Of a DNA stretch of 22,562 nt, positions 6,839-13,605 are shown piece by piece. The stretch is from positions 1-22,562 of IMG/VR virus record IMGVR_UViG_3300012920_008869; one strand, 5' to 3'. Position numbers and translations under genes: made by a program. Position 1 is the first letter of the stretch, and the number at the start of each line of letters is the position of its first letter. Under the pieces are notes generated by a model. The model was not told the origin of the DNA and ran no database searches. It saw nothing but the letters and a program-made list of their open reading frames with translations. This DNA comes from a virus.

Positions 6839-7798
6839 TTATAGTCCGTTAGGAACTATTATATAATGTATGGAAAGCACAACGCCTACTGACGCACCCA
6901 ATCCTATCATCATTTTTATAAAGTCTTTGGTAATCAAAGGAAATACTGTTTTAAACTTTTCCTTGCCTGTGACTGTTGCCATAGCAAGTTCACGTCCACA
7001 TAGTAGTCCTACGAATACCCAAGTTGTTGACATTGGTATATCGTTTAGTTCTTTGAAGAAGAACAGTATTACAAAATACACACAGTCAATGATTGTTGCT
7101 GATCTAACATATCTAGTGTTGTGTTTTTCCAATACAATTTGTTGTATTTTACCACCGCCTTCACGGAACATATATCCCATGCCCACGATAAACAATACAC
7201 TGATTAGCACCATTAGATCCCAAGGTATTTCTCTTGGTAAAAACACAGCAATGTTTGCCATGTCATGCGATAACCAAGTGAACCATAAGAAGCCTGTTGT
7301 AAACCATTGTGCAATACGCCACCATCTTTTGTGATGTTCAGCAACTGGTTTTGCTTCGTTTAGTATTTTGCTAACCACAATCCAAATTACGTATGCCGCA
7401 ACCGCCGCCACTGCATATCCCATCATTGATTTGACCAGCATTTTTTCCAATACAAATGTACTTGCAAATGCACTCAGCACTAGAAAACTAGTGCTAACTG
7501 GCACACCTATTCTTGTTAATATTAATAGTAGTGCAGGTGCCATTGCATGGTACCATTGTATTTCTTGGAATGGTATTTTATTCAAACGTCCGTAACTGAT
7601 GTCACCTCCGTTTGTGTACCAACCATACCACAAAGTATAAAGGAGAACTGCTGACGCGGCTCCCCATAAAACTTTCCAATTAAATTTTTCATTATTTGAT
7701 GCGATCCATGTACCTAGTGTTTGTACTGAATCATTTGCTATAACTGCATAGCCAGCAAATAAAAAACCGACCAGCATCCATAACGTTAATGCGTCCAT
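6839..7798 (-). CDS. PiT-family inorganic phosphate permease
   Basis: Imports phosphate through the inner membrane. The 319-residue protein has about nine hydrophobic segments and the duplicated PiT/PHO4 signature in diverged form: VIANDSVQTLGT near residues 19-30, and SHDMANIAVFLPRE in the second half, with the paired PVSTSF and PMSTTW motifs after each repeat. It is shorter than E. coli PitA (~499) because the central loop is missing. It has a good AAGGAG ribosome site and a structured leader (7817-7861). Phosphate transporters of this superfamily are known in algal viruses; here the gene lies in the same operon direction as a PsiE-like gene. Confidence 0.82.
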   Translation of the reverse strand: MDALTLWMLVGFLFAGYAVIANDSVQTLGTWIASNNEKFNWKVLWGAASAVLLYTLWYGWYTNGGDISYGRLNKIPFQEIQWYHAMAPALLLILTRIGVPVSTSFLVLSAFASTFVLEKMLVKSMMGYAVAAVAAYVIWIVVSKILNEAKPVAEHHKRWWRIAQWFTTGFLWFTWLSHDMANIAVFLPREIPWDLMVLISVLFIVGMGYMFREGGGKIQQIVLEKHNTRYVRSATIIDCVYFVILFFFKELNDIPMSTTWVFVGLLCGRELAMATVTGKEKFKTVFPLITKDFIKMMIGLGASVGVVLSIHYIIVPNGL

Positions 7799-7816
7799 AA
7801 ATTTCTCCTTGTGCTT

Positions 7817-7861
7817 GACGTCTTTACCACGTCGCTCGCATGTTGAGTTGTTGTTGACTCA
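7817..7861 (-). promoter_or_regulatory. Two tandem hairpins in the leader of the phosphate permease gene
   Basis: Two short perfect stem-loops lie between the 23-residue ORF and the PiT start. The first has stem GACGT/ACGTC (7817-7821 with 7829-7833, 7-base loop). The second has stem TGAGT/ACTCA (7844-7848 with 7857-7861, 8-base loop). The spacer is GC-richer than its surroundings. A late-like GTAAATAC lies just upstream (near 7863-7871). It may be a translational control leader; this is an inference from structure only. Confidence 0.4.
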
Positions 7862-7868
7862 CGTGTAT

Positions 7869-7940
7869 TTACGCCTGTACCGCTAAAAGCAGTACAGTAG
7901 CAAATAAAGTTACAATAAATGTTGCTATGATAGGATTCAT
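7869..7940 (-). CDS. Possible 23-residue membrane peptide
   Basis: Its ATG overlaps the stop of the Bax-inhibitor gene in ATGA form (7937-7940). It encodes a short N-terminus followed by a hydrophobic stretch that would just span a membrane, ending in VQA and TAA. The overlap and the uninterrupted hydrophobicity favour a real peptide, but at this length chance is possible. Confidence 0.45.
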   Translation of the reverse strand: MNPIIATFIVTLFATVLLLAVQA

Positions 7941-8620
7941 TCTCTGTTACCCAATAGCATTAACAACATTTGAAATAGGTTAATAAAATTAAGATACAAG
8001 CTGATTGCAAACTTGATACCATATCTTTCATCTCTGGTTTGTATAAAAATTAGTTTTGCAGTTTGTGTATCATAGGCAGTCAATCCTGTGAAAATTAGTA
8101 CACCAATAATACTAATTGCAAACATCAATGCACTGCTAGCCATAAAAATGTTTACAATGCTAGCAATAATAATACCAATCAAACCAATAAACAAGAAACT
8201 TCCCCATGAGGTCAAATCTCTATTGGTTGTGTATCCATACAAACTAGCACCAGCAAATGTAGCACTGGTTATAAAAAATACTTGCGTTATACTCATTGCT
8301 GTGTACACTGCAAAAATGGTACTCAAACTAAGTCCCATTAGTGTGACAAATGCATAATAAAACAACGTAAGTTTTTTAAGGTCCCAGTTCTGTCCTGCAA
8401 AACTGTACCAAAAAATCATTCCTAGTGGAGCAAACATTGCAACATACATTAGTCCGCCCATTGCATATAGTAGTCCACTACTGTATGTTAACCATGCAAC
8501 TGCACCACTGACAGCTAATCCGCTGGCAGTATGATTGTACATTGTTAACATTAATTGTCTTAGGCCTTCATCAATTTCTCTATTGCTAGTGCCTAAAACT
8601 GCTCTCTCAAGTTGATTCAT
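7937..8620 (-). CDS. Bax inhibitor-1 / TMBIM family membrane protein
   Basis: 227 residues with seven transmembrane segments, the size of bacterial YbhL/YccA proteins. Family signs include NREIDEGLRQLMLTMYNHTA at the N-terminus and LTAYDTQTAK between the last two helices, where the family has a conserved YDTQ. Bacterial relatives act as inner-membrane proteins with proposed calcium leak activity or FtsH-modulating roles; the role during infection is unknown. It has a strong AAGGAGAAGAG ribosome site. It is flanked by small membrane genes on both sides, overlapping the 42-residue gene by 14 bases. Confidence 0.9.
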   Translation of the reverse strand: MNQLERAVLGTSNREIDEGLRQLMLTMYNHTASGLAVSGAVAWLTYSSGLLYAMGGLMYVAMFAPLGMIFWYSFAGQNWDLKKLTLFYYAFVTLMGLSLSTIFAVYTAMSITQVFFITSATFAGASLYGYTTNRDLTSWGSFLFIGLIGIIIASIVNIFMASSALMFAISIIGVLIFTGLTAYDTQTAKLIFIQTRDERYGIKFAISLYLNFINLFQMLLMLLGNRE

Positions 8621-8735
8621 CTCTTCTCCTTTTTGCTATTGCAGTATAATATCCTGCAACAAAACTTGCACCAATGACACCTACCATGAGCATGCCGTGC
8701 CAAAGATAAAATTCTATCATTAAATAAGTTTCCAT
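8607..8735 (-). CDS. Small single-pass membrane protein (42 aa)
   Basis: One hydrophobic helix (about residues 12-33) followed by KRRR, giving an inside-positive C-terminus. It starts 2 bases after the stop of the 8986 gene, and its TGA lies 14 bases inside the Bax-inhibitor gene. Placement between two membrane proteins and clean spacing support it; function unknown. Confidence 0.6.
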   Translation of the reverse strand: METYLMIEFYLWHGMLMVGVIGASFVAGYYTAIAKRRRDEST

Positions 8736-8737
8736 AT

Positions 8738-8986
8738 CTACTCCATCATCATTTTTCTGTGTGGCTGAACAGGTTTGTTTTCTGTTTCACTTGTAAACTC
8801 TTGCCACTTGTCTTTTAACAAATCTATTGACATGTCAATAAACATTAAAAATAGTGTCGCCACCGGTGCATACAATGTGAAAAATAGGCCTCCAATGCCT
8901 AAAACCATGTATGCAAGGTATCTTTTGTTGTAGTTTGGCATTGTTCTAAAATCAAACAGCCAAGCAATAAAATATAATACTTTCAA
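8738..8986 (-). CDS. Small membrane protein, unknown function
   Basis: 82 residues with two hydrophobic segments (about 22-40 and 42-58), a basic loop between the N-terminus and first helix (NYNKRY) and a polar tail with QPHRKMMME. It abuts the MazG gene stop (8987). No family recognised. Confidence 0.68.
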   Translation of the reverse strand: MKVLYFIAWLFDFRTMPNYNKRYLAYMVLGIGGLFFTLYAPVATLFLMFIDMSIDLLKDKWQEFTSETENKPVQPHRKMMME

Positions 8987-9388
8987 TTATAAATCTCCTT
9001 CTTTTCTATTCTCACTATAATGCACATCAAACTCTCCTCCAGGATAACGTGCTTTTAGTTTTTCAACATTCATTTCTATAATTTTATTTGGATCATAGTT
9101 AATACATTCACATGCTTGTATCCAATACCACATGATATCTCCAAGTTCTCTAGCCATATGATACTTAGTATCTTGATCCATTGTCTTGCCTTGAAACAAA
9201 CATTTTTTAATGATTTCATTTAACTCACCAGTTTCACTAGCCAGTCCAATTGCCGCTGTTAGCATCTTAGGTACGTGAACAACCTGCCTTAGTTTGTCCA
9301 TTCTTGCTTCTAGTGCTTGACTGTTTTTGCTTTCGTCGCTGGTTACACCTTCTACAAATTCAGCGTATTTGTTTAAATCAATTTTCAT
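8987..9388 (-). CDS. mazG: MazG-like nucleoside triphosphate pyrophosphohydrolase
   Basis: Hydrolyses NTPs or dNTPs, and in some phages possibly alarmones, to monophosphates plus pyrophosphate. The 133 residues hold the all-alpha MazG metal site: SETGELNE (Glu52, Glu55, Glu58) followed by ARELGDIMWY (Glu81, Asp84), then a KLKARYPGGEFD tail typical of short phage and bacterial MazG proteins. MazG is a frequent auxiliary gene in marine phages. It sits between a membrane gene and a small coiled-coil gene in the operon. Confidence 0.88.
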   Translation of the reverse strand: MKIDLNKYAEFVEGVTSDESKNSQALEARMDKLRQVVHVPKMLTAAIGLASETGELNEIIKKCLFQGKTMDQDTKYHMARELGDIMWYWIQACECINYDPNKIIEMNVEKLKARYPGGEFDVHYSENRKEGDL

Positions 9389-9389
9389 T

Positions 9390-9623
9390 TTATACCTCTA
9401 TATCTAAGAATCTACCTTGTTGTGCTAGTGCATATTCAAGTTGTTTTTGTCTATTATAAGTTACTAATCTTTCTAACTGCTTATAATACATTTCTAACAT
9501 TAGTTCTGTCAAGACAATTTTTTTGTTTTGATGTTCTAACATTTTTTGTTTGTTCACATAATGTTCATATTGTAATTTTACGGGATCAACTGCAAAATTT
9601 TTTATTTTTGATACTTCATTCAT
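9390..9623 (-). CDS. Small coiled-coil protein, unknown function
   Basis: 77 residues, almost wholly helical and Gln/Lys/Glu/Leu-rich, likely a coiled coil (about residues 15-70). Its ATG overlaps the HAD gene's stop (9620-9623, ATGA), and its end abuts the MazG gene. No family recognised. Confidence 0.68.
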   Translation of the reverse strand: MNEVSKIKNFAVDPVKLQYEHYVNKQKMLEHQNKKIVLTELMLEMYYKQLERLVTYNRQKQLEYALAQQGRFLDIEV

Positions 9624-9964
9624 ACATCTTCTCTGGTGTTGTCTTGATATACTTGTCTAAAGAAGTTTTCACTCCAAAATGCTTTGTCATCTATCCAAAC
9701 ATCATAATGTTCTTTTTTACCAACACTTAGTTCTGTATATTTGGCTCCCCAACTTTCCAATTGGTTTTTGGTTAGTTCATAGTAATCAACACCACTTACT
9801 GCACCTCTGGCTGTCATGTATTTAATTTCATGTCCGTCATCATAAAGTTTGTTTACAATAGCAATACGATCCATCATAGGTTCATGTATTGCATAATCTT
9901 TTTTACCATTTGGTAGAAGAACTTCTTTACAAATGGTTCCATCTATATCTATAACATATCTCAT
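9620..9964 (-). CDS. Small HAD-superfamily phosphatase
   Basis: 114 residues with the four HAD motifs in order: DIDGTIC (Asp6 nucleophile, Asp8 acid/base), YMTARG (motif II Thr), a Lys in VGKKEHYD (motif III) and WIDDKA (motif IV acidic pair). There is no large cap domain, as in small sugar- or nucleotide-phosphate phosphatases and polynucleotide 3'-phosphatases. The substrate is unknown. It overlaps the PRPP synthetase gene by 4 bases (9961-9964), so a nucleotide-linked role is plausible. Confidence 0.82.
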   Translation of the reverse strand: MRYVIDIDGTICKEVLLPNGKKDYAIHEPMMDRIAIVNKLYDDGHEIKYMTARGAVSGVDYYELTKNQLESWGAKYTELSVGKKEHYDVWIDDKAFWSENFFRQVYQDNTREDV

Positions 9965-10890
9965 TTAAATAAACTACTTACACTTTCTTCATTTGTGATT
10001 CTTCGCATAGCTTCTCCGAAAAGCTCTGCAACTGTTACTTGTCTTATTTTTTTACTGTCACCCTCGATAGGAATACTGTCACTTACAACTAATTCATCTA
10101 ACACACTTTTATCAATTTTTTTGTGGGCACCATTGCTCAATACGCCGTGTGTAATATATGCCCTAACACTTAATGCACCTGCTTTCATTATTGCTTCGGC
10201 GGCATTACAAAGTGTACCTCCGCTGTCTACAATATCATCTACTAGTATTGCATGTTTGTCTTTAACTTCACCAATCAAGTTCATTACTTCTGCTACTCCT
10301 GCTTTCGGTCGACGTTTGTCAACAATAGCAACATCACCAAAAAACATTTCTGCAAACTTTCTTGCACGAACAACTCCACCTGCATCGGGCGATACAAACA
10401 CTGTGCCTTCTGTACAATTGACTGTACGTTTAATATCTTTGGCAAAAACCACCCTGCTGGTAAGATCATCCACAGGTATATCAAAAAATCCTTGTATCTG
10501 ACCAGCATGAAGATCCATTGTTAGTATTCTATCTGCACCTGCCTGTGTCAACAAATCTGCTACTAGCTTTGCAGTAATAGGGGTACGACTTGCACTTTTT
10601 CTATCCTGTCTTGCATATCCATAGTATGGCATTACTGCTGATATTCTTTTTGCACTGCTACGTTTAGCAGTGTCAATCATAATAAGCATTTCCATTAAAC
10701 TTTCGTTTACTGGCATGCAAGTGCTATTCACTAAAAAAACATCCTTGCCTCGGATGTTTTCTTTAATTTCTACTAGTATTTCACCGTCACTGAATCGTGT
10801 AACATCTGTGGGTACCAATTCTGTAAAACAGTGTTCGGCAACCTTTTGAGCAAATACCGGATTGCTTCCTCCACTAATGATTTTCATCAT
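9961..10890 (-). CDS. prs: Ribose-phosphate pyrophosphokinase (PRPP synthetase)
   Basis: Makes PRPP from ribose-5-phosphate and ATP for purine, pyrimidine and NAD synthesis. At 309 residues it is full length for the bacterial class I enzyme (~310-315). It keeps FSDGE, YYGYARQDRK (ATP loop), TMDLHAGQIQGFF (Mg site), the flexible KRRP loop and the PRPP-binding VDDIVDSGGT. Its ribosome site AGAGG precedes MMK; Met1 or Met2 could be used. Phage PRPP synthetases are rare but known. The OMP decarboxylase and DHODH-like genes give it a coherent pyrimidine context. Confidence 0.96.
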   Translation of the reverse strand: MMKIISGGSNPVFAQKVAEHCFTELVPTDVTRFSDGEILVEIKENIRGKDVFLVNSTCMPVNESLMEMLIMIDTAKRSSAKRISAVMPYYGYARQDRKSASRTPITAKLVADLLTQAGADRILTMDLHAGQIQGFFDIPVDDLTSRVVFAKDIKRTVNCTEGTVFVSPDAGGVVRARKFAEMFFGDVAIVDKRRPKAGVAEVMNLIGEVKDKHAILVDDIVDSGGTLCNAAEAIMKAGALSVRAYITHGVLSNGAHKKIDKSVLDELVVSDSIPIEGDSKKIRQVTVAELFGEAMRRITNEESVSSLFK

Positions 10891-10902
10891 AAGACCTCTT
10901 TC

Positions 10903-11214
10903 TTAAACTGCAAATGATTCGCCACAGCCACATTGTGCTTTGGCATTTGGATTTTTGACAACTAGATAGTTGCCGCCAAGTTCTCTTACGTAATCTACTG
11001 TACAACCAAACACAAACATTTCTGCCATCGGGTCAAGTTCTAAAATATTTTCTATTACTTTTCCCTCTGGCTCGTCTGTAAAGTCCCAATCGTACTTGAA
11101 CCCACTACAGCCACCTCCTGATACAGCTAATCTAACATACTTTTTATTATGTTGTTCTATCATCTCACTGAGATAACTTTTAGCTGATTCTGTAACTGTA
11201 AGTGGTATCTTCAC
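10903..11214 (-). CDS. A-type iron-sulfur carrier protein (IscA/ErpA family)
   Basis: 103 residues with the three conserved cysteines of the HesB/IscA family: Cys36 in GGGCSGFKY and Cys95/Cys97 in CGCGESF near the C-terminus. It carries or inserts Fe-S clusters in target proteins. The start is GTG overlapping the upstream TAG by one base (TAGTG at 11212-11216). A 7Fe ferredoxin (12351-12704) nearby is a plausible client. Hsp20 and A-type Fe-S proteins are recurrent in T4-like marine phages. Confidence 0.92.
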   Translation of the reverse strand: MKIPLTVTESAKSYLSEMIEQHNKKYVRLAVSGGGCSGFKYDWDFTDEPEGKVIENILELDPMAEMFVFGCTVDYVRELGGNYLVVKNPNAKAQCGCGESFAV

Positions 11215-11642
11215 TATACTTTTCCTTGCTCTTGTAATTTTATTCTATTATCTAAATGTGCTTGGTTAATGTCATCTTTGCTTTGACCATGATAAGCTAC
11301 TGCCATATGTTCTTCAATCATCTGTTGGTTTACATTAGTGCCTTCTGCCCATACCCAACCTAATATTCTACCAAATTTACCTTTTTCGTTGTCTACTTGT
11401 GTTGTAATAATTATATCCTCTGTAGCCAGTTTTTCTGTCAAATACTCTTTAGCGAGTAATCCAAATTTCTTTTCTGTTAAATCTCTTGTCCTACTCTCAG
11501 GTGTGTCTATACCCATCATTCTAACTCTTGCTTCCAACAACACATCAAATCCTAAATCTAATATACAATCAAATGTGTCACCGTCAATTATCTTTTTAAT
11601 ACTTTTCACCCTATAGCTATAGGGACTAGGTTTGTTTGCCAT
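11214..11642 (-). CDS. Thermonuclease (staphylococcal nuclease-like)
   Basis: Calcium-dependent nuclease fold. Start chosen at ATG 11642 because AGGAG precedes it by about 8 bases; the open frame runs 21 codons further up but that stretch has no ribosome site and overlaps the late-type box. The 142 residues hold IIDGDTF (18-24, Asp21 metal ligand), RMMGIDTPES (41-50; Arg41, Asp46, Glu49) and KFGRILG (89-95, Arg92), matching catalytic Arg35/Glu43/Arg87 of the staphylococcal enzyme. There is no signal peptide, so it should act inside the cell, possibly in host DNA degradation or recombination. Confidence 0.88.
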   Translation of the reverse strand: MANKPSPYSYRVKSIKKIIDGDTFDCILDLGFDVLLEARVRMMGIDTPESRTRDLTEKKFGLLAKEYLTEKLATEDIIITTQVDNEKGKFGRILGWVWAEGTNVNQQMIEEHMAVAYHGQSKDDINQAHLDNRIKLQEQGKV

Positions 11643-11660
11643 AATACTCTCCTGTACTGA

Positions 11661-11669
11661 GTATTTATT
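11661..11669 (-). promoter_or_regulatory. T4-like late promoter box upstream of the thermonuclease gene
   Basis: Minus strand AATAAATAC, 18 bases before the ATG at 11642. The stretch between box and start (GTACAGGAGAGTATTATGG) closely resembles the plus-strand site before 21678, suggesting a shared promoter plus ribosome-site cassette. Confidence 0.55.
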
Positions 11670-11701
11670 AGCAATCCCCGTCAGTTGCCAAGCATTAAAT
11701 G

Positions 11702-12349
11702 TCATAGGCTCTCTTTAATTTCCATTACAGTTTTTACTGGATCTACACTTTCAGTAATAGTTCTTCCTATCACTAGGTAGTCAGCACCTAGTTCAACTGC
11801 TTGTTTAGGTGTAACTGTTCTTACTTGTCCTTTATTAGCACCAATACCCGGACATACTCTAAGCATTTGAGGAGCCAATGGTCTTACTGTTTCTATGTCT
11901 TTTGCACTGCATACAAGTCCAGCAAATCCATATGGTCTTATCCTATCTATATTCTCTCGCCACATTACTTTGTTACCACCCGGTAACCATTGCATTATTT
12001 CTAGTAAGTCACTGCCCCTCCAACTTGTAAGATAAGTCACCCCTAGCATTTTTACTTTGTCTTTGTACTCTTGTAATTCTTCAAACACCGCACGATTATT
12101 GAGTGTACATACCGTAGTCATTGTTGCACCTTTGTCAACAATACGTTGCATCACTTGCTTTACAGTATTTGGAGTGTCCCAAAGTTTACAGTCAATGAAT
12201 AGTTCATCAGCTATTGTTTTTAACAAACTTGTATGCTCCCACATTAGATGATTTACTTTGAATCCATCTACTTGATTCTTTAACTTTGTTGCAATCTCTA
12301 TGTTTGCTTCTGGGCTTTCATTATCTAATGCTACAATTATTTTTGTCAT
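11702..12349 (-). CDS. pyrF: Orotidine 5'-phosphate decarboxylase
   Basis: Decarboxylates OMP to UMP, the last step of de novo UMP synthesis. Start chosen at ATG 12349, where GAGGAA precedes it and the upstream ferredoxin stop is one base away; the frame is open further up but only inside the ferredoxin gene. The 215 residues hold VALDN (Asp9), GFKVN (Lys31) and the catalytic DCKLWDTPN (Asp53, Lys55, Asp58), the charge network that defines the enzyme, plus CPGIGANKGQ and DYLVIGRTI at the phosphate site. Length is near the usual ~230. No orotate phosphoribosyltransferase is seen in the window. Confidence 0.93.
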   Translation of the reverse strand: MTKIIVALDNESPEANIEIATKLKNQVDGFKVNHLMWEHTSLLKTIADELFIDCKLWDTPNTVKQVMQRIVDKGATMTTVCTLNNRAVFEELQEYKDKVKMLGVTYLTSWRGSDLLEIMQWLPGGNKVMWRENIDRIRPYGFAGLVCSAKDIETVRPLAPQMLRVCPGIGANKGQVRTVTPKQAVELGADYLVIGRTITESVDPVKTVMEIKESL

Positions 12350-12350
12350 T

Positions 12351-12704
12351 TTATTCCTCTGGTCCTGGGTTTTCACTAAATTTATCTTTTTTATCTTCAC
12401 TATATCCCATATCCGGATTGACATCATCTGCTCCAGGCATAGGATCAAGTTTTTGTGTAATATTGGGCCAGATTTTACTATACTTGGTGTTAATATCTAA
12501 CCAGTATTGTAGCTCATCATTCATTTCAGTATCAGGTACAATAGCGCCTGCAGGACATTCAGGCTCACATACACCACAGTCAATACATTCATCAGGATGG
12601 ATTACAATAGTATTTTCACCTATATAAAAACAGTCTACAGGACAAACCTCTACACAATCTGTATATCGACAATTGATACACTTCTGATTGACTATATATG
12701 TCAT
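12351..12704 (-). CDS. fdxA: 7Fe-8S ferredoxin (FdxA type)
   Basis: Small electron carrier. Cysteines fall as in Azotobacter ferredoxin I: Cys9, Cys17 and Cys50 for the [3Fe-4S] cluster, Cys21, Cys40, Cys43 and Cys46 for the [4Fe-4S] cluster, and the two non-ligand cysteines 12 and 25. The blocks CPVDCFYIG and [12 protein letters not shown] are family hallmarks. The 117 residues end in an acidic, Pro-rich tail. The alphaproteobacterial FdxA style suggests capture from a host. Its stop lies one base before the OMP decarboxylase start. Confidence 0.95.
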   Translation of the reverse strand: MTYIVNQKCINCRYTDCVEVCPVDCFYIGENTIVIHPDECIDCGVCEPECPAGAIVPDTEMNDELQYWLDINTKYSKIWPNITQKLDPMPGADDVNPDMGYSEDKKDKFSENPGPEE

Positions 12705-12913
12705 TGTGCTTCAATTATTAACTTTATCATTTTATCTTTAGTAAATCTTCTATCTAAATCAATGCCTATTTGTTCTTGTGCAAACTCTACTAATTCATTT
12801 TTTGTCAATGTAGCTAACCCTTCTTTGGTATCCAATTGTGGTTCTAAAGCAGTAACGTCAGGTTTAATTACAAGTGTACTAGTAGGTATTGCATCTTTAA
12901 ATTTATCTACCAT
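12701..12913 (-). CDS. Small protein with SAP/Rho-N-like helical domain
   Basis: 70 residues from ATG 12913 (a GTG at 12928 would add five). The C-terminal half, [19 protein letters not shown] followed by [11 protein letters not shown], has the helix-turn-helix spacing of SAP/HeH-type nucleic-acid-binding motifs. The stop overlaps the ferredoxin start by 4 bases. Function unknown; DNA or RNA binding is an inference. Confidence 0.65.
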   Translation of the reverse strand: MVDKFKDAIPTSTLVIKPDVTALEPQLDTKEGLATLTKNELVEFAQEQIGIDLDRRFTKDKMIKLIIEAQ

Positions 12914-13190
12914 AATCTGTTCTTTCACCTGATCCGTTTTTTGCTAACAATTTTAAAGTTAACATATCTTCTTTATTTTTAAACCAACATTCGTAACCAT
13001 TGCGATATTGATCATATCTAAAGCCACCAAATGTTTCACCAAATAGTTCTTGTAGTAATTTATTAAATCCCTTAGGCTTTGAATACCTACTTCCTTTAAT
13101 GAATAGTGTACAATAAAATTTATCGTCTTGTGTCCAATTTGCACACCACTCTAAATCATTTGTTGTGATAGATGGCACTATTTGCTCCAT
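12903..13190 (-). CDS. Hypothetical protein, aromatic-rich
   Basis: About 95 residues from ATG 13190, with a longer reading from TTG 13217; neither start has a good ribosome site, so the start is uncertain. The sequence is rich in Trp, Tyr, Phe and Gly (e.g. ETFGGFRYDQYRNGYECWF), soluble, with no recognised family. It overlaps the end of the QueD-like gene upstream and the SAP-like gene downstream. Confidence 0.6.
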   Translation of the reverse strand: MEQIVPSITTNDLEWCANWTQDDKFYCTLFIKGSRYSKPKGFNKLLQELFGETFGGFRYDQYRNGYECWFKNKEDMLTLKLLAKNGSGERTDYGR

Positions 13191-13605
13191 GTTCTGCACA
13201 TTCACAACTAACAACAAAACATCTGTTATCAGTCATATCCTTTACTAACTTATCAGCAAACTTACATGCATGTTCAGCAAACTTTTCTACACCAACACCA
13301 TTGAGTACAGTAAGTTCACACAACCCAACTGATGCAATTTTTTCAAAATGTTTCATCATTGGATCATCTTCATCTAGTATAACTTTGTGGTCAAAGTTAT
13401 CTTCTAACCATGCTTTAAGTGGCTTTAATCCACCAAAATCTACAACCCAATTGCGTTCATCTAAATGTTCGCAACCAAATGTAAATTTAAACTGTAGTGC
13501 ATAACCATGTAGGTATTTGCAATGACTGTGTGCTTTAGGCTGTCTAAAACAAGCACTAAGACCTATATTGTGTCCATATGTTTTTGTACTTTCATATTTA
13601 GGCAT
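13156..13605 (-). CDS. queD: 6-pyruvoyl-tetrahydropterin synthase / QueD-family protein
   Basis: T-fold enzyme family acting on dihydroneopterin triphosphate (queuosine or pterin pathways). Start at ATG 13605 because a perfect AGGAGG lies 4 bases before it. The 149 residues show SACFRQPKAHSHCKYLHGYA (the region of zinc ligands and catalytic Cys), WVVDFGGLK, FDHKVIL and CECAEHGANSA. Compared with cellular QueD, the FxAAH histidine reads Cys and HGH reads HGY, so two of three usual zinc ligands differ; similar variants occur, from memory, in T4-like marine phages. It may make a 7-deazaguanine precursor for DNA or tRNA modification, or have a new substrate. Confidence 0.82.
   Translation of the reverse strand: MPKYESTKTYGHNIGLSACFRQPKAHSHCKYLHGYALQFKFTFGCEHLDERNWVVDFGGLKPLKAWLEDNFDHKVILDEDDPMMKHFEKIASVGLCELTVLNGVGVEKFAEHACKFADKLVKDMTDNRCFVVSCECAEHGANSAIYHNK

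Noticed and set aside
11214-11705. Longer form of the thermonuclease starting at 11705
   Set aside because: The extension crosses the AATAAATA box, and AGGAG sits correctly only for ATG 11642.
11702-12448. Longer form of OMP decarboxylase starting at 12448
   Set aside because: The extra 33 residues overlap the ferredoxin gene and show no family similarity; ATG 12349 has a ribosome site and begins with the family's first strand.
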